64,000 nucleotides of DNA, taken from Bacillus tuaregi. Lineage in GTDB: Bacteria; Bacillota; Bacilli; Bacillales; Cytobacillaceae. The notes under the pieces were generated by a model. The model did not search any database and was not told the DNA's origin. It worked only from the letters and a program-made list of their open reading frames with translations. The translations under genes were made by a program, and so were the position numbers. Where the stretch lies: positions 3,397,102 through 3,461,101 of the forward strand of contig NZ_LT629731.1 in the NCBI RefSeq assembly GCF_900104575.1, written 5' to 3'. Below, piece by piece: positions 9,354-22,105 of this stretch; positions within the stretch are counted from its first letter, which is position 1; each line of letters begins with the position of its first letter.

Positions 9354-10754
9354 TTAGTTCAATATCTCTGATTTACGAACATCAACAAATTTTCCATGAA
9401 GCGCAGCATTGGCTGCCATTGCAGGACTTACTAGATGTGTTCTAGCACCTGCCCCTTGTCTTCCTTCAAAGTTACGGTTTGATGTAGAGGCACAATGCTC
9501 ACCTGCAGGTACGACATCATTGTTCATACTTAAACACATGCTGCAGCCAGACTCACGCCATTCAAAGCCTGCCTCGATAAAGATTTTATCTAAGCCTTCC
9601 TGCTCAGCCTGTAATTTAACCTGCTGTGATCCTGGTACAACTAACGCGCGAACACCTGGATGTACTTTGTTACCTTTTGCCACTTCTGCAGCCGTACGAA
9701 GGTCTTCGATACGGGAATTTGTACAAGAGCCAATGAAAACATGCTGAATTTTAATGTCTTCAATTTTTTGACCCTCTTTTAGACCCATATATTGCAATGC
9801 ATTTGCTAATGCCTTTTTATCCGTTTCAGTAGCACAATCAGCAAGAGTTGGAATACTTTCGCTCACTTTAGCTGTCATGGATGGATTGGTTCCCCAGCTG
9901 ACCATCGGTTCGATGTCAGTAGCATCAATTTCAATTACCGCATCATAGACAGCGTCCTCATCAGAGGCTAGCTCTTTCCAGGCTTCGACTGCCTGATCAA
10001 AGTTTTTCGGAGCATATTTCCTACCTTTTAAATAAGCAAACGTTGTCTCGTCTGGTGAAACAAGTCCTGCTCTAGCTCCGCCCTCGATAGACATATTACA
10101 GATTGTCATTCTTTCGTCCATCGACAGGCCACGAATGGCCTCGCCGCAGTATTCAATGATATGTCCTGTTCCAAAGTCAATTCCATGCTTGGCAATGACA
10201 TAAAGAATAACATCTTTAGCAGATACTCCTTCAGATAGCTTGCCTTTAAAATCAAGCTTCATCGTTTTAGGCTTTGTTTGCCAAAGTGTTTGAGTGGCTA
10301 AACAGTGCTCTACTTCACTTGTTCCGATACCAAAAGCAATAGCACCAAATGCACCATGTGTTGAGGTATGACTGTCACCACATACAATGGTTTTTCCTGG
10401 CTGTGTTAAACCAAGCTCAGGTCCAATGACGTGGACAATCCCTTGGTCAGGGCTGTCAATCCCTGCTAATGGAACACCAAATTCCTGACAGTTTTTCTCT
10501 AACGTTGTCATTTGATTCTTCGCTACTTCATCATCAATGACCGTACGATTTACGGTTGGAATATTATGATCCATTGTAGCAAATGTTTTATCAGGTCGTC
10601 TTACTTTACGGTTTTTCATACGTAAGCCTGAAAAAGCCTGTGGTGATGTAACTTCATGGACTAGGTGTAAATCAATGTAAAGTAAATCCGGTTTTCCTTC
10701 TTCTTGATGGACGATATGCTTGTCCCAAACTTTATCAATAATTGACTTTCCCAT
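9354..10754 (-). CDS. leuC: 3-isopropylmalate dehydratase large subunit LeuC
   Basis: Encodes 466 residues with the aconitase fold. The [4Fe-4S] cluster ligands are C344 in GSCTNSR and C404/C407 in SGCSMC. Substrate-binding segments include [13 protein letters not shown] (125-137). Together with LeuD it catalyses the isomerisation step of leucine biosynthesis. It is preceded by a GAGGGGGG ribosome-binding sequence and followed closely by leuD. Full length, with all cluster ligands present. Confidence 0.97.
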   Translation of the reverse strand: MGKSIIDKVWDKHIVHQEEGKPDLLYIDLHLVHEVTSPQAFSGLRMKNRKVRRPDKTFATMDHNIPTVNRTVIDDEVAKNQMTTLEKNCQEFGVPLAGIDSPDQGIVHVIGPELGLTQPGKTIVCGDSHTSTHGAFGAIAFGIGTSEVEHCLATQTLWQTKPKTMKLDFKGKLSEGVSAKDVILYVIAKHGIDFGTGHIIEYCGEAIRGLSMDERMTICNMSIEGGARAGLVSPDETTFAYLKGRKYAPKNFDQAVEAWKELASDEDAVYDAVIEIDATDIEPMVSWGTNPSMTAKVSESIPTLADCATETDKKALANALQYMGLKEGQKIEDIKIQHVFIGSCTNSRIEDLRTAAEVAKGNKVHPGVRALVVPGSQQVKLQAEQEGLDKIFIEAGFEWRESGCSMCLSMNNDVVPAGEHCASTSNRNFEGRQGAGARTHLVSPAMAANAALHGKFVDVRKSEILN

Positions 10755-10839
10755 TCGATTTCCCCCCTCAAGTGGTATGCGATACTATTATCATAGAATA
10801 TTAAGTGAACTATAACAATTTTTAATTTTTAGTATAATC

Positions 10840-11916
10840 TTATTTTATAAGAGCTTTCTTTACTTCTTCCACCATTTCTGTTGTTGATACCTGGGTCTTT
10901 CCTTCTGACATGATGTCACCTGTTCTAAAGCCAGCATCTAGAACATGATTGACCGCTTGTTCGATTAGTGCCGCTTCTTCATCTAATCCAAATGAAACCT
11001 TTAGCATCATGGCAGCAGAAAGAATGGTTGCCAATGGGTTCGCAATATTTTTGCCCGCAATATCTGGTGCAGAGCCGTGAATTGGTTCAAATAAATATGG
11101 TCCATCTGCTGATATACTTGCAGAAGGCAGCATTCCTAATGATCCAGTTAATACCGATGCTTCATCACTTAAAATATCGCCGAACATATTCTCTGTTACA
11201 ACCACATCGAATTGCTTCGGATTACGAACTAATTGCATGGCACCATTATCAACGAGCATATGCTCTAGAGTAATTTCTGGATAGTCCTTGCTGATTTCAA
11301 CCGCTACTTCACGCCATAAACGACTAGATTCCAACACATTTGCTTTATCAACAGAGGTCACTTTTTTTCGTCTAGACTTCGCTAATTCAAAGGCTTGACG
11401 AATGACACGTTCCATTTCTTCTCTTTCATAATAAAGTGTGTCAACAACCGCTTCTTTTCCATTTACATCTCTACGCTCTCTCGGTTGACCAAAATAAATT
11501 CCACCTGTTAGTTCTCTTACCATAAGCATATCGACACCCTCGATGATTTCCTTTCGAAGAGGTGAAGAATCTGCTAAGCTAGCAAAATATGTCGTTGGAC
11601 GCAGGTTAGCAAACAAATTTAATTCCTTACGAATTTGCAGCAATCCCTGTTCTGGGCGAAGGTGGACAGGAATTGTATCATATTTAGGACCACCTACAGC
11701 GCCTAAAAGAATGGCATCACTTTCTTTACAAAGTGTGATGGTTTCCTCTGGAAGAGGAACTCCAGTTGAATCATAGGCAGAACCGCCAATTTCACCAAAT
11801 GTGAAAGTAAACTGGTGATTAAAACGTTCACCTACTGCTTTTAAAACCTCAATTGCACCTTGAACGACTTCCTTGCCAATTCCATCTCCAGGCAGTACAG
11901 CAATTCGCTTTTCCAT
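10840..11916 (-). CDS. leuB: 3-isopropylmalate dehydrogenase LeuB
   Basis: Encodes 358 residues. It carries the isocitrate/isopropylmalate dehydrogenase signature around NMFGDILSDEASVLTGSLG, including Mg-binding aspartates, plus GAVGGPKYD and the NAD-binding GSAPDIAGKNIANP near the C-terminal third. It oxidatively decarboxylates 3-isopropylmalate to 2-oxoisocaproate with NAD. It lies between leuA and leuC; the 146-bp gap to leuA holds an 81-nt hairpin that could affect expression of the leuBCD part of the operon. Confidence 0.97.
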   Translation of the reverse strand: MEKRIAVLPGDGIGKEVVQGAIEVLKAVGERFNHQFTFTFGEIGGSAYDSTGVPLPEETITLCKESDAILLGAVGGPKYDTIPVHLRPEQGLLQIRKELNLFANLRPTTYFASLADSSPLRKEIIEGVDMLMVRELTGGIYFGQPRERRDVNGKEAVVDTLYYEREEMERVIRQAFELAKSRRKKVTSVDKANVLESSRLWREVAVEISKDYPEITLEHMLVDNGAMQLVRNPKQFDVVVTENMFGDILSDEASVLTGSLGMLPSASISADGPYLFEPIHGSAPDIAGKNIANPLATILSAAMMLKVSFGLDEEAALIEQAVNHVLDAGFRTGDIMSEGKTQVSTTEMVEEVKKALIK

Positions 11917-11967
11917 GAATATCCCCCATTCATTTACCTATCTAATTTTTCAGTGAACTTATAAAAC

Positions 11968-12048
11968 AAGGCTGACTTTAAAGAGCTTGACAGCTGCACC
12001 CTCTCGAGCCTTACAGCTTTTGTCATCTTCTCTTTCCAAGTCAGCCTT
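11968..12048 (-). repeat. 81-nt hairpin between leuA and leuB
   Basis: On the minus strand, arms AAGGCTGACTT and AAGTCAGCCTT form a perfect 11-bp outer stem. Inside are AAAGAG/CTCTTT and GACA(AA)AGCTG/CAGCTGTC, giving one long interrupted hairpin followed by GTTTTAT. It could be an mRNA-processing or 3'-stabilising structure, or a leaky terminator grading leuBCD expression. No such role can be proven from sequence. Confidence 0.75.
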
Positions 12049-12062
12049 TCCTATTCTCTTTT

Positions 12063-14655
<2,593 letters not shown>

Positions 14656-14752
14656 TTATTTTCTTGATTCATTATTATTATAAATATTAAACCTGTCATA
14701 AGTAAAATTCTATTACATCCTAACAGGCATATTAACCTAGCCTAAATAAAGC

Positions 14753-15271
14753 TTATACAATGGAGAACTTTTGCGGATTGGATTGCAGCTGCATTCCTCT
14801 CGGAAAAGCAGTTGTGCCTGTTCTCGTAAGCTCTTTAATTCCATATGGCTTTACAAGCTCGATAAAGGCATCAATTTTCTCTGATTCTCCTGTAATTTGA
14901 ATCACAATGCTCTCTTTACTTACATCTACTATAGAAGCACGGAACGGTTCGATTAGAGAATAAATCTCATGTCGATTCGTTGGCTGAGTAGGGACTTTGA
15001 TTAAGGCAAGCTCCCTTGAGACAATTGCCTGTTCCGTAATATCTACTACCTTTAGAACATCAACCTGCTTATTTAATTGTTTCGTAATTTGTTCAATGAT
15101 ATTTTCATTTTCCACTTGAACTACACAGGTAATTCTGGATACTCCTTCGACCTCAGAGTGACCGACAGAAATACTTTCAATATTGTAATTCCGTTTAGAA
15201 AACAGGTTTGTAATTCGGTTAAGAACTCCTGGACGATTAAGTACGGTTAAACTAATAATCCTTTTAATCAT
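14753..15271 (-). CDS. ilvH: Acetolactate synthase small regulatory subunit IlvH
   Basis: Encodes 172 residues with an N-terminal ACT domain (about 4-75; [21 protein letters not shown] is typical) and a C-terminal ALS small-subunit domain. The subunit activates IlvB and gives valine feedback inhibition. Its ATG overlaps the ilvB TGA as ATGA, indicating translational coupling with the catalytic subunit. Confidence 0.96.
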   Translation of the reverse strand: MIKRIISLTVLNRPGVLNRITNLFSKRNYNIESISVGHSEVEGVSRITCVVQVENENIIEQITKQLNKQVDVLKVVDITEQAIVSRELALIKVPTQPTNRHEIYSLIEPFRASIVDVSKESIVIQITGESEKIDAFIELVKPYGIKELTRTGTTAFPRGMQLQSNPQKFSIV

Positions 15272-16989
15272 GGCTTAACACCTTCCATTTCATGTAGTCC
15301 TTTTCCTGGTGCAATCATTGGATAGACTAGCTCGCTAGGATCAATTCTAAAGTCTAATACGACAGGTTCATCATTGTGAAGCACTTCATTTAGTACCGCT
15401 TCAGCTTCTTCATTTGAGGCAATTTGGTAGCCTTTAATGCCGTATGCTTCGGCTAGCTTAACAAAGTCAGGCTGACCTGGAATTAAACTGTGGGCGTAGC
15501 GTTCCTGATAGAACAGCTCTTGCCATTGTCTAACCATTCCAAGAGCCATATTATTTAAAATGACCATCTTGATTGGCAATTTATGTTCACTAATGACTTG
15601 AAGCTCCTGCGTACACATTTGGAAACCTCCGTCACCGGAAACAAGAACAACTGTAGAATCAGGAGCCGCAATTTGAGCCCCGATACTCGCCGGTAGGCCA
15701 AATCCCATGGTTCCTAAACCACCGGAGGTTACCCATTTATCCGCTTTGTTTAGTGGATAATATTGAGCAGCCCACATTTGATGCTGACCAACATCCGTAA
15801 CAACAATCGCTTCACCGTTTGTTTTTGCATGAATCATTTCCAGCACTTTTTGCGGTTTTAGGTTTTCTTGATCTTCCTTGTTATAGTGATAAGGATATTC
15901 CCTGTTCCAGCTTTGGATTTTTTCAAGCCATTCCTTGTTTTCAGGCTGTTTACCTTCCTGAGCAATCAATTGCTTTAATGCTTCCTTTGCATCCGCAACG
16001 ACCGGGATTTTGGTTGGAACATTTTTTCCGATTTCAGCTGGATCAATATCAATATGAGCAACTGTTGCATTTGGAGCAAAATGCGCTAGATTGCCTGTAA
16101 GACGATCATCGAAACGCGCTCCTATGTTCAATAATAAATCAGATTCATACATAGCCATATTTGCTGCATAGCATCCGTGCATACCGCCTAATCCAATAAA
16201 CAATTCATGATCCTGCGGGAAACCTCCTAAGCCTAGCAAGGTGTGGACAACAGGAATATTTTGCTGCTCGGCATATTCCTTCAATTCCGCCGTAGCCTTT
16301 GAATGTAGAATCCCTGCACCTGCAAGTATGACCGGCTTTTTCGCAGAGCTGATAGCTTCTGTTAATTTGCGAATTTGCAAATAATTAGGCTGTAATGTTG
16401 GCTGGTAGCCTGGTAGGGAAATCTTTGGATCCTCATCAATTTTCCCAACTGCAGTAGCAATATCCTTAGGAAAATCGATTAATACTGGTCCTGGACGCCC
16501 TGTTGTGGCAATATGAAATGCCTCTTTGATAATGCGTGGAATATCATTAATGTTTCGAACCTGACAGTTATATTTTGTAATCGGCGTTGTGATTCCCAGT
16601 ATATCCGCCTCTTGGAAAGCATCCGACCCAATCACACTCGTTGCTACTTGACCAGTAAACACAACTAATGGTAATGAATCCATCATCGCATCAGCTAAAC
16701 CCGTTACAAGATTCGTTGCTCCTGGGCCTGATGTAGCAATTACGACTCCAGGTTTTCCTGATATCCGTGCATAACCCTCTGCAGCATGAATTCCACCCTG
16801 TTCATGACGTGGTAATATATGACGGATTTTCGAATCATAGATTTTATCATATATTGGTAAAACAGCCCCACCAGGGTAACCAAAAATCACTTCCACCTTT
16901 TCTTTTTCCAGAGATTTTAATAATAAATCAGCCCCGCTAATCGGCTGCTTATCAGCCTTTATACCGGCAAAGGTAGTTTCCTGCAACAT
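15268..16989 (-). CDS. ilvB: Acetolactate synthase large catalytic subunit IlvB
   Basis: Encodes 573 residues. The N-terminal ThDP pyrimidine-binding domain has [12 protein letters not shown] and the catalytic Glu in [16 protein letters not shown] central FAD-type domain follows, then the ThDP pyrophosphate motif GDGGF at the start of a segment ending in NN (VILNN). It joins two pyruvates, or pyruvate and 2-oxobutyrate, in branched-chain amino acid synthesis. It is the first gene of the ilvBHC-leuABCD operon, preceded by AGAGGAGG and a 475-nt leader containing a Leu T-box. Confidence 0.97.
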   Translation of the reverse strand: MLQETTFAGIKADKQPISGADLLLKSLEKEKVEVIFGYPGGAVLPIYDKIYDSKIRHILPRHEQGGIHAAEGYARISGKPGVVIATSGPGATNLVTGLADAMMDSLPLVVFTGQVATSVIGSDAFQEADILGITTPITKYNCQVRNINDIPRIIKEAFHIATTGRPGPVLIDFPKDIATAVGKIDEDPKISLPGYQPTLQPNYLQIRKLTEAISSAKKPVILAGAGILHSKATAELKEYAEQQNIPVVHTLLGLGGFPQDHELFIGLGGMHGCYAANMAMYESDLLLNIGARFDDRLTGNLAHFAPNATVAHIDIDPAEIGKNVPTKIPVVADAKEALKQLIAQEGKQPENKEWLEKIQSWNREYPYHYNKEDQENLKPQKVLEMIHAKTNGEAIVVTDVGQHQMWAAQYYPLNKADKWVTSGGLGTMGFGLPASIGAQIAAPDSTVVLVSGDGGFQMCTQELQVISEHKLPIKMVILNNMALGMVRQWQELFYQERYAHSLIPGQPDFVKLAEAYGIKGYQIASNEEAEAVLNEVLHNDEPVVLDFRIDPSELVYPMIAPGKGLHEMEGVKP

Positions 16990-17033
16990 TTGGATTATAC
17001 CTCCTCTTTCCTCTTTCCTCTTTCAAATAAAAA

Positions 17034-17330
17034 TATAAAAAGCCCTTCCATCCCTTAAATGCCAAAAATTTTGACTAAGGGGTGAAAAGGCTTTGGAAAC
17101 CTACTCCACGGTACCACCCTTGTTTACGCAAAATAAATGCGTACACTTATGAGCAGACGATGCTGCCCGCTTTAGTAACGAGTGTCTTGCACCCGTCCAG
17201 CCTTACTGAAAATAAATTGTTCAGGTTGGAACTCAGAGGTGAGTTCATCTTATACCGAATTCACCGGCTCCCAGCTCTCCCGGCTCTCTGTAGAATTCTA
17301 TGCATAAAACTACTTATCCTCTTCATCATT
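17034..17330 (-). promoter_or_regulatory. T-box leader (Leu, CUC specifier) of the ilv-leu operon
   Basis: The T-box signature AGGGTGGTACC is at 17110-17120 and pairs with the NCCA end of uncharged tRNA. The specifier loop reads GAA-CTC-ACC, with the CTC leucine codon at 17241-17243. A long terminator with 19-nt arms (AAAGCC... and ...GGGCTTT) plus T-run lies at 17034-17094. Known T-box logic: uncharged tRNA-Leu stabilises the antiterminator and lets transcription enter ilvB. The leader lies within a 707-bp gene-free stretch (16990-17696) that also holds the promoter, the cre site and the tRNA terminator. Confidence 0.95.
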
Positions 17331-17470
17331 TTAAACTATATTACTTACACTATATGTCATATGTTTCACTTGAAATGGATAGAACTTTCAAACAATTAAG
17401 AGTACAATTTTACTAAATAGAATTTGTTTTCAATCTCTTTATAATATTTTGTAACTCTTTTGTTGAAATA

Positions 17471-17499
17471 ATCTTACGCTGATTTTCCAAATGAGTCAA
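17471..17499 (-). promoter_or_regulatory. Predicted sigmaA promoter of the ilv-leu operon
   Basis: Minus strand TTGACT (17494-17499), 17-bp spacer, TAAGAT (17471-17476). The predicted start near 17464 gives a leader of about 475 nt before the ilvB ATG, close to the long ilv-leu leader known in B. subtilis. Confidence 0.75.
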
Positions 17500-17543
17500 G
17501 ACTAATCATAAGAATTATTAAAAAATTATGTTAAAGTAATATT

Positions 17544-17559
17544 TTGTATCCGCTTACAA
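17544..17559 (-). promoter_or_regulatory. CcpA-binding cre site upstream of the ilv-leu promoter
   Basis: TTGTAAGCGGATACAA on the minus strand fits the cre consensus WTGNAARCGNWWWCAW at every position. Its centre is about 88 bp upstream of the predicted start. In B. subtilis CcpA activates ilv-leu from a cre at nearly this distance, so activation by CcpA under good carbon supply is the likely role. Confidence 0.75.
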
Positions 17560-17622
17560 TGCTAATCTATAGATGTTTTATGAAAAATAAAAAAATTTAC
17601 AGTTTCATTTTACTATACAAAA

Positions 17623-17660
17623 AAACATAAAAATAACTCATCCTTGTACAAAGATGAGTT
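17623..17660 (-). terminator. Rho-independent terminator after tRNA-Arg
   Basis: Minus strand AACTCATC, 10-nt loop, GATGAGTT, then ATTTTTATGTTTTTTT. It ends the tRNA transcript 36 bp downstream of the mature 3' end and upstream of the ilv-leu control region. Confidence 0.85.
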
Positions 17661-17696
17661 TGATTGGTAGAATTTATGTAGTTGGTATTTAGATGA

Positions 17697-17770
<74 letters not shown>

Positions 17771-17791
17771 ATACTTTCAAAGACAATTTTT

Positions 17792-17820
17792 ATTATAGTA
17801 AGGTAACTATAAATTGTCAA
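17792..17820 (-). promoter_or_regulatory. Consensus sigmaA promoter of tRNA-Arg
   Basis: Minus strand TTGACA (17815-17820), 17 bp, TATAAT (17792-17797): a perfect consensus promoter. The predicted start is about 15 nt upstream of the mature tRNA 5' end. Confidence 0.85.
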
Positions 17821-17867
17821 TAGCAGACAGGGGAAATTTCATTAAGAAAGTTTTCCCCTATCGATTA

Positions 17868-18380
17868 TTACGATAGAGGGAAAACTTGCCTAAGCTCAGT
17901 TATTTCACCATTATCAAGATCATAAACATTAAGCTCAAAGGCATTTTCAAGAATCTCAACAATGACATAGGTTCTTTCTCGTCTGCCCCGTGGCAGCCTG
18001 ATACTGCCGGGATTAAGATAAAGAGTCCCATTGACCATTTCAGCCCCAAGATAATGAGAATGACCGAAGCAAGCAATATCTGCCTCTAACTCCTTTGCCC
18101 GGTATGAAAGCTTCATTAAATCTGATTTAACTGAGTATCGATGTCCGTGTGTTATAAAGAACTTACGGTTACCAATCTCTTTAGTAATATCCTCAGGATA
18201 TTCATTATAAAAATCACAATTTCCCCTAACAGTCACAAACTCACTTATCGCTGGATGATCCGGCGATAATTCTGAATCTCCACAATGAATGAAGTACCTT
18301 ACCTCATGTCCATGGATCTCCTTCAATTTCTCAAGCTCCGCTGTCATCCCGTGACTATCACTAACAATCAGTACCTTCAT
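17868..18380 (-). CDS. ysnB: Metallophosphoesterase YsnB (YfcE/MJ0936 family)
   Basis: Encodes 170 residues with all calcineurin-like motifs of the small YfcE/MJ0936 phosphodiesterases: D8 and H10 (SDSHG), D35 (HCGDSE), N54 (GNCD), H78/H80 (THGH) and H107/H109 (GHSH), which ligate two metal ions. The natural substrate is unknown; relatives act on artificial phosphodiesters. The start codon shares one base with the rdgB stop (TAATG), so the two are translationally coupled. Confidence 0.93.
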   Translation of the reverse strand: MKVLIVSDSHGMTAELEKLKEIHGHEVRYFIHCGDSELSPDHPAISEFVTVRGNCDFYNEYPEDITKEIGNRKFFITHGHRYSVKSDLMKLSYRAKELEADIACFGHSHYLGAEMVNGTLYLNPGSIRLPRGRRERTYVIVEILENAFELNVYDLDNGEITELRQVFPLS

Positions 18381-18988
18381 TACTCGTTCTCCTTTAAAAA
18401 CATTTGCGCCAATTGGCCCTCCAATTTCTGTAACGCTTTTGCACGATGGCTGATTTGATTTTTCTCATGTGGCAAAAGCTCGGCCATCGCTTTATTCAAT
18501 TCTGTTACAGAAAAGATGGAATCATAGCCAAACCCATTCGTTCCTCTTCTCTCAAATAGAATAGAGCCCTCACATTTCCCGCTTACTGTGACTGTCTCCC
18601 TCCCAGGCATAGCGAACGCTAATGCGCAATAGAATCTTGCTGAACGGTTAGGTTCTTCTACATCCTTCAGTTCATTTAATACTTTATCATTATTTGCCTC
18701 ATCATTTTTTTCTTCACCAGCATAACGTGCCGAGTAAATTCCTGGTCTACCGTCAAGCGCATCCACCATCAATCCTGAATCGTCTGCAATGACCATTTGG
18801 TTTAGTTGCTTACACACTGTCTCAGCCTTTAGTACAGCATTCTCTTCAAATGTACGACCGGTTTCTTCTATGTCTTCTATGTCAGGATAGTCAAGCAGTG
18901 TTTTCACTTCTATCCCATATGGCTTAAACATCCTGCTAAACTCTTTCGCTTTTCCAGAATTCTTCGTTGCAATGATTACTTTCTTCAT
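18380..18988 (-). CDS. rdgB: XTP/dITP diphosphatase (RdgB/HAM1 family)
   Basis: Encodes 202 residues. Signatures are the substrate loop [11 protein letters not shown] near the N-terminus, the metal-binding [11 protein letters not shown] and GFGYDSIF. It hydrolyses ITP, dITP and XTP to monophosphates, keeping deaminated purines out of nucleic acids. In B. subtilis rph precedes this gene (ysnA) and is often adjacent; here rph is absent and gerM lies 118 bp upstream. A TATAAT-like element at the right distance suggests an own promoter but lacks a good -35. Confidence 0.96.
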   Translation of the reverse strand: MKKVIIATKNSGKAKEFSRMFKPYGIEVKTLLDYPDIEDIEETGRTFEENAVLKAETVCKQLNQMVIADDSGLMVDALDGRPGIYSARYAGEEKNDEANNDKVLNELKDVEEPNRSARFYCALAFAMPGRETVTVSGKCEGSILFERRGTNGFGYDSIFSVTELNKAMAELLPHEKNQISHRAKALQKLEGQLAQMFLKENE

Positions 18989-19106
18989 GTTTGTAGCCCA
19001 CCTTTTATATGCGCGGTTAAGCGCTCGACATTATACATACGGAATAAGAGTCGGCAGCTATGCCCACTCTTTTCCACTATTACTATATAGTATATCAAAA
19101 AAATCT

Positions 19107-20186
19107 TTAGAAGCTACCTGTATTTACATTTTCTGGTCGTGTAACAGGCTCTGTCAGCTTTTTACCATCCTCATTGACTAACTCCGCTTCTCCATTTACG
19201 GTTACGACAACACTATCAATTCCATTTTGCTCTGTCAGAGTAAGGACAAGGGAATCCAACACATTTTGAGATATCATCTTTTTATCAAAGCTGCCAAAAA
19301 TCGATTCATTAAAATTAAGTGTAACCTTCCCATTCTCCACCTTTGGTTCAGCTAATAACTCGACATCCGAATTGAATTCATTTAATAAATTAGAAGCAAC
19401 ACTCGGACCCTTTACTAATTCATTTATGGCTGCATCGATGTTATTCTCCATTTTATTGCTTACACGCTTTGTTACCGGAACAAAGTAATAGGAATCCTCT
19501 TCACCACCAATATAATAGACCGTTATAGGCTTTGTATTCGTAATATCAGCGACCTGAGATGTATCAATATTAATCCCGTCTTTTCTTGTTAATTCGTCAC
19601 CTATTGGCGTACTATTAACAGGCATTTCCTCAAGCGGATGACCATTTATTTGCAGCTTTACTTGTTCAATAGAATCAAACTGCGTTAACGTCCATGTAAT
19701 GGATTGGAGGATTTTCAGCTCATCCTCTGCCTGATAGTTTTTAAATTCATTAGAAAAATCAACCGTGGCTACTTTATCCTTTACATTCACGCTAAACTTC
19801 GTATCATCAGGAATAACCGCTCGGAATCCATTTGGTAATATTTCAGTCACAGGACCGTTTTTCACTAGGTATTCGAGAGCCTGTGCAGCTACTGACTCTG
19901 TTTTAGGAAGGTCTATTGTTTGCGGTACGACATAACCGTTTTTATCAACTAAATAAAGCTCTGTTTTTATCGTTTCACTGGCCTCAGCTTCCTGATCCTT
20001 GTCTACAGCTTCCTGTTCAGTTTTAGCGGCTTTTTCCTCCATTTCCGCCTCTTCCTCTGTATATGTAACTTCTTTTGGCGGATCAATTTGTTTCTCTTCC
20101 TTCATTCCTAAGAGTCCACAGCCCGAGAGCAGGAAGCCCACAGCAACTACAGTTACTAAAGCCCTTTTATATTTAGATTTTGACAT
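19107..20186 (-). CDS. gerM: Spore germination/sporulation lipoprotein GerM
   Basis: Encodes 359 residues from ATG at 20186, which has GGAGG at 7-bp spacing; the extra upstream TTG codon is not needed. The N-terminus is a lipoprotein signal peptide with lipobox LSGC (Cys near residue 22). A low-complexity Glu/Lys/Ala linker follows, then two GerMN domains (about 80-210 and 230-345). In B. subtilis GerM localises to the septum and is needed for efficient engulfment and normal spores. No clear sigmaE -10/-35 pair was found upstream. Confidence 0.95.
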   Translation of the reverse strand: MSKSKYKRALVTVVAVGFLLSGCGLLGMKEEKQIDPPKEVTYTEEEAEMEEKAAKTEQEAVDKDQEAEASETIKTELYLVDKNGYVVPQTIDLPKTESVAAQALEYLVKNGPVTEILPNGFRAVIPDDTKFSVNVKDKVATVDFSNEFKNYQAEDELKILQSITWTLTQFDSIEQVKLQINGHPLEEMPVNSTPIGDELTRKDGINIDTSQVADITNTKPITVYYIGGEEDSYYFVPVTKRVSNKMENNIDAAINELVKGPSVASNLLNEFNSDVELLAEPKVENGKVTLNFNESIFGSFDKKMISQNVLDSLVLTLTEQNGIDSVVVTVNGEAELVNEDGKKLTEPVTRPENVNTGSF

Positions 20187-20310
20187 CAATATCCCTCCAA
20201 AGACAGTTTGTACTACATGTATACGAGCTGTTTTTATAAATTAGACCGTCTTTTACGAGAAAATATTCTGCATGGTCTAAAGCAAACCATTCCAGGATTT
20301 CGATAAAAAA

Positions 20311-20345
20311 AACCAAAAAAAGAACCTCATTTTTTCTGAGGTTCC
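20311..20345 (-). terminator. Rho-independent terminator overlapping the end of murI
   Basis: Minus strand GGAACCTCA, AGAAAAAA loop, TGAGGTTC, followed by TTTTTTTGG. The 5' arm lies in the last codons of murI and the stop codon is within the hairpin. Confidence 0.85.
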
Positions 20346-21142
20346 AGCTCTAACTCAATATGAAATACATTTGTAATTGCTTTGTCCAACCAGTCTGAAG
20401 CGATTTTAGCGAAAATTGTTTTCGAGCCTGTTGTATAATACGTATGAATTGGCTCAACTCCCTCGGTATTCAATAGTCCGCTATGGTGAAGGATTGTGCT
20501 CACTTCACTCGCTGTTTCTTCGCCTGAGCTTATGACATTCACCTTACTGCCCATCACGTTTTGTATAACAGGCTCCAATAGAGGGTAATGCGTACAGCCT
20601 AAAATAAGGGTATCAAGCCCTTTATGCTTTAACGACCGCAGTGTTTCTGCAACGATTTTCTTCGCTACAGCACCGCTATATTCTCCGCTCTCAACTAAAG
20701 GAACAAACTTTGGACAGGCAAGTGACGTGACTTTTGTTCTTTTATTGATCTGCCTAAGGGCCTTTTCATATGCCGCACTTTTGATGGTTCCTTCTGTCCC
20801 AATTACGCCAATCCGGTTATTTTTCGTTGCCTTTATCGCTGCCCTAGCACCTGGATGGATGACTCCAAGCACCGGTATCGACAGCTCTTCTCTAATTTCC
20901 TCCAACACAACAGCCGTTGCCGTATTACAAGCAATCACAAGCATTTTAATATTCTTATTTACTAAGAATCTTGTCATTTGCCATGTAAAGGCTTTTACCT
21001 CCTCAGCCGACCTCGGTCCATATGGGCAGCGCGCTGTGTCACCTACATATATAATTTGTTCATTTGGAAGCTGACGCATAATTTCCTTTGCCACTGTCAG
21101 CCCGCCAACACCTGAATCAATAACTCCTATTGGATGTTTCAA
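20327..21142 (-). CDS. racE: Glutamate racemase MurI/RacE
   Basis: Encodes 271 residues from TTG at 21142 ([14 protein letters not shown]), which has GAGGCGG 8 bp upstream. A frame opening at 21172 overlaps the end of ysmB and gives an atypical N-terminus. The two catalytic cysteines are in ACNTATA and GCTHYP. It makes D-glutamate for peptidoglycan. Its terminator hairpin overlaps the last codons. The ysmB-racE-gerM order is conserved in Bacillus. Confidence 0.95.
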   Translation of the reverse strand: MKHPIGVIDSGVGGLTVAKEIMRQLPNEQIIYVGDTARCPYGPRSAEEVKAFTWQMTRFLVNKNIKMLVIACNTATAVVLEEIREELSIPVLGVIHPGARAAIKATKNNRIGVIGTEGTIKSAAYEKALRQINKRTKVTSLACPKFVPLVESGEYSGAVAKKIVAETLRSLKHKGLDTLILGCTHYPLLEPVIQNVMGSKVNVISSGEETASEVSTILHHSGLLNTEGVEPIHTYYTTGSKTIFAKIASDWLDKAITNVFHIELELEPQKK

Positions 21143-21158
21143 ATCTACCGCCTCATTC

Positions 21159-21602
21159 TTATCGCATATCATGGTGTAATCTCATTAAATTATTTTGTAT
21201 TTGAACTAAATCTTCCTGTGAATATTCTTTAAAAAGCTCCATTAAATAAACCTGTCGTTTTTTTATGACCTCATCAATTAACTTTTTCCCTTCCAGAAGA
21301 AGATGTACCCGGACAACACGGCGGTCATTCTCATCCCGGACTCTTTTGACTAGGTCGTTTTTTTCCAATCTGTCAATTAGATCCGTTGTCGTACTGAAGG
21401 CTAAATACATTTTAGTCGACAGCTCGCCAATCGTCATATCACCTTCATCAAATAGCCATTGTAGCGCAATAAATTGAGGCAACGTAATCGAATAATCGTT
21501 CAATAGCTCGCGTCCCTTTTGCTTTATGATCCCGGAAATATACCGAAGATCTTTTTCGATATTGGCCACAACATTACGATAATCATTTACATCAAATTCC
21601 AT
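21159..21602 (-). CDS. ysmB: MarR-family transcriptional regulator YsmB
   Basis: The MarR-type winged helix is clear: [16 protein letters not shown] and [32 protein letters not shown], with the wing [12 protein letters not shown]. The start is uncertain. I chose ATG at 21602 (147 residues) because B. subtilis YsmB is about this long; the nearest AGGAG lies about 14 bp away, which is long. A GTG at 21668 would give 169 residues but has no ribosome-binding sequence. Regulated genes are unknown. Confidence 0.85.
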   Translation of the reverse strand: MEFDVNDYRNVVANIEKDLRYISGIIKQKGRELLNDYSITLPQFIALQWLFDEGDMTIGELSTKMYLAFSTTTDLIDRLEKNDLVKRVRDENDRRVVRVHLLLEGKKLIDEVIKKRQVYLMELFKEYSQEDLVQIQNNLMRLHHDMR

Positions 21603-21780
21603 TATATTTTGGACAACTCCTATGCGTTCGTTGAACATTTCTGAATGGCTGTTTTTATTTTCTATCACTTTATTTTAAAATTCAAGCAGAAATACGCAGT
21701 AAGTACACTAACTATGTAATTTTCATTCATAAGTAAGACTTCTAGCTCATTGATATAGGAAAGAAATCCTATAAATGTAT

Positions 21781-21813
21781 TAACCGGTATCCTCAAGTGA
21801 GGATACCGGTTAA
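21781..21813 (-). terminator. Strong hairpin terminator after gerE
   Basis: Minus strand AACCGGTATCCTCA and the mirrored TGAGGATACCGGTT: an almost loopless 14-bp stem 4 bp past the gerE stop, followed by AATACATT. The T-tract is weak, so it may act partly as a 3' stabiliser. Confidence 0.7.
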
Positions 21814-21816
21814 ATT

Positions 21817-22041
21817 TCAAAGCTTTAGCTCTCCCATACGAAGGAGCTCTATTACAGCTTGAGAACGCCCCTTTACACCTAATTTTTGCATGGCATTTGA
21901 GATGTGATTTCGAACTGTTTTCTCGCTTATAAATAATTCTCCCGCGATTTCTTTTGTTGTTTTATCTTGTACTAACAGCTCGAATACTTCTCTTTCTCGT
22001 TTGGTGAGTAACGGCTTGTGTGTGTATTCATTCTCCTTCAA
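21817..22041 (-). CDS. gerE: Spore coat transcription factor GerE
   Basis: Encodes 74 residues, all taken up by a LuxR/FixJ-type helix-turn-helix: [34 protein letters not shown] and [17 protein letters not shown]. GerE is the last regulator of the mother-cell cascade, acting with sigmaK on coat genes. It uses a TTG start with GGAGGG upstream, and a sigmaK-like promoter precedes it. Length and sequence are typical. Confidence 0.97.
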   Translation of the reverse strand: MKENEYTHKPLLTKREREVFELLVQDKTTKEIAGELFISEKTVRNHISNAMQKLGVKGRSQAVIELLRMGELKL

Positions 22042-22105
22042 GTATTGTAACCCTCCTTGCCTTCGCCAGCTTTGAACTGCGGGATGGGTATATATTTAGT
22101 CACCA

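Noticed and set aside
17082-17399. Plus-strand 105-codon frame
   Set aside because: It is the complement of the ilv-leu T-box leader.
17481-17495. Possible CodY box overlapping the ilv-leu promoter
   Set aside because: GATTTTCCAAATGAG matches the CodY consensus at only about half the positions.
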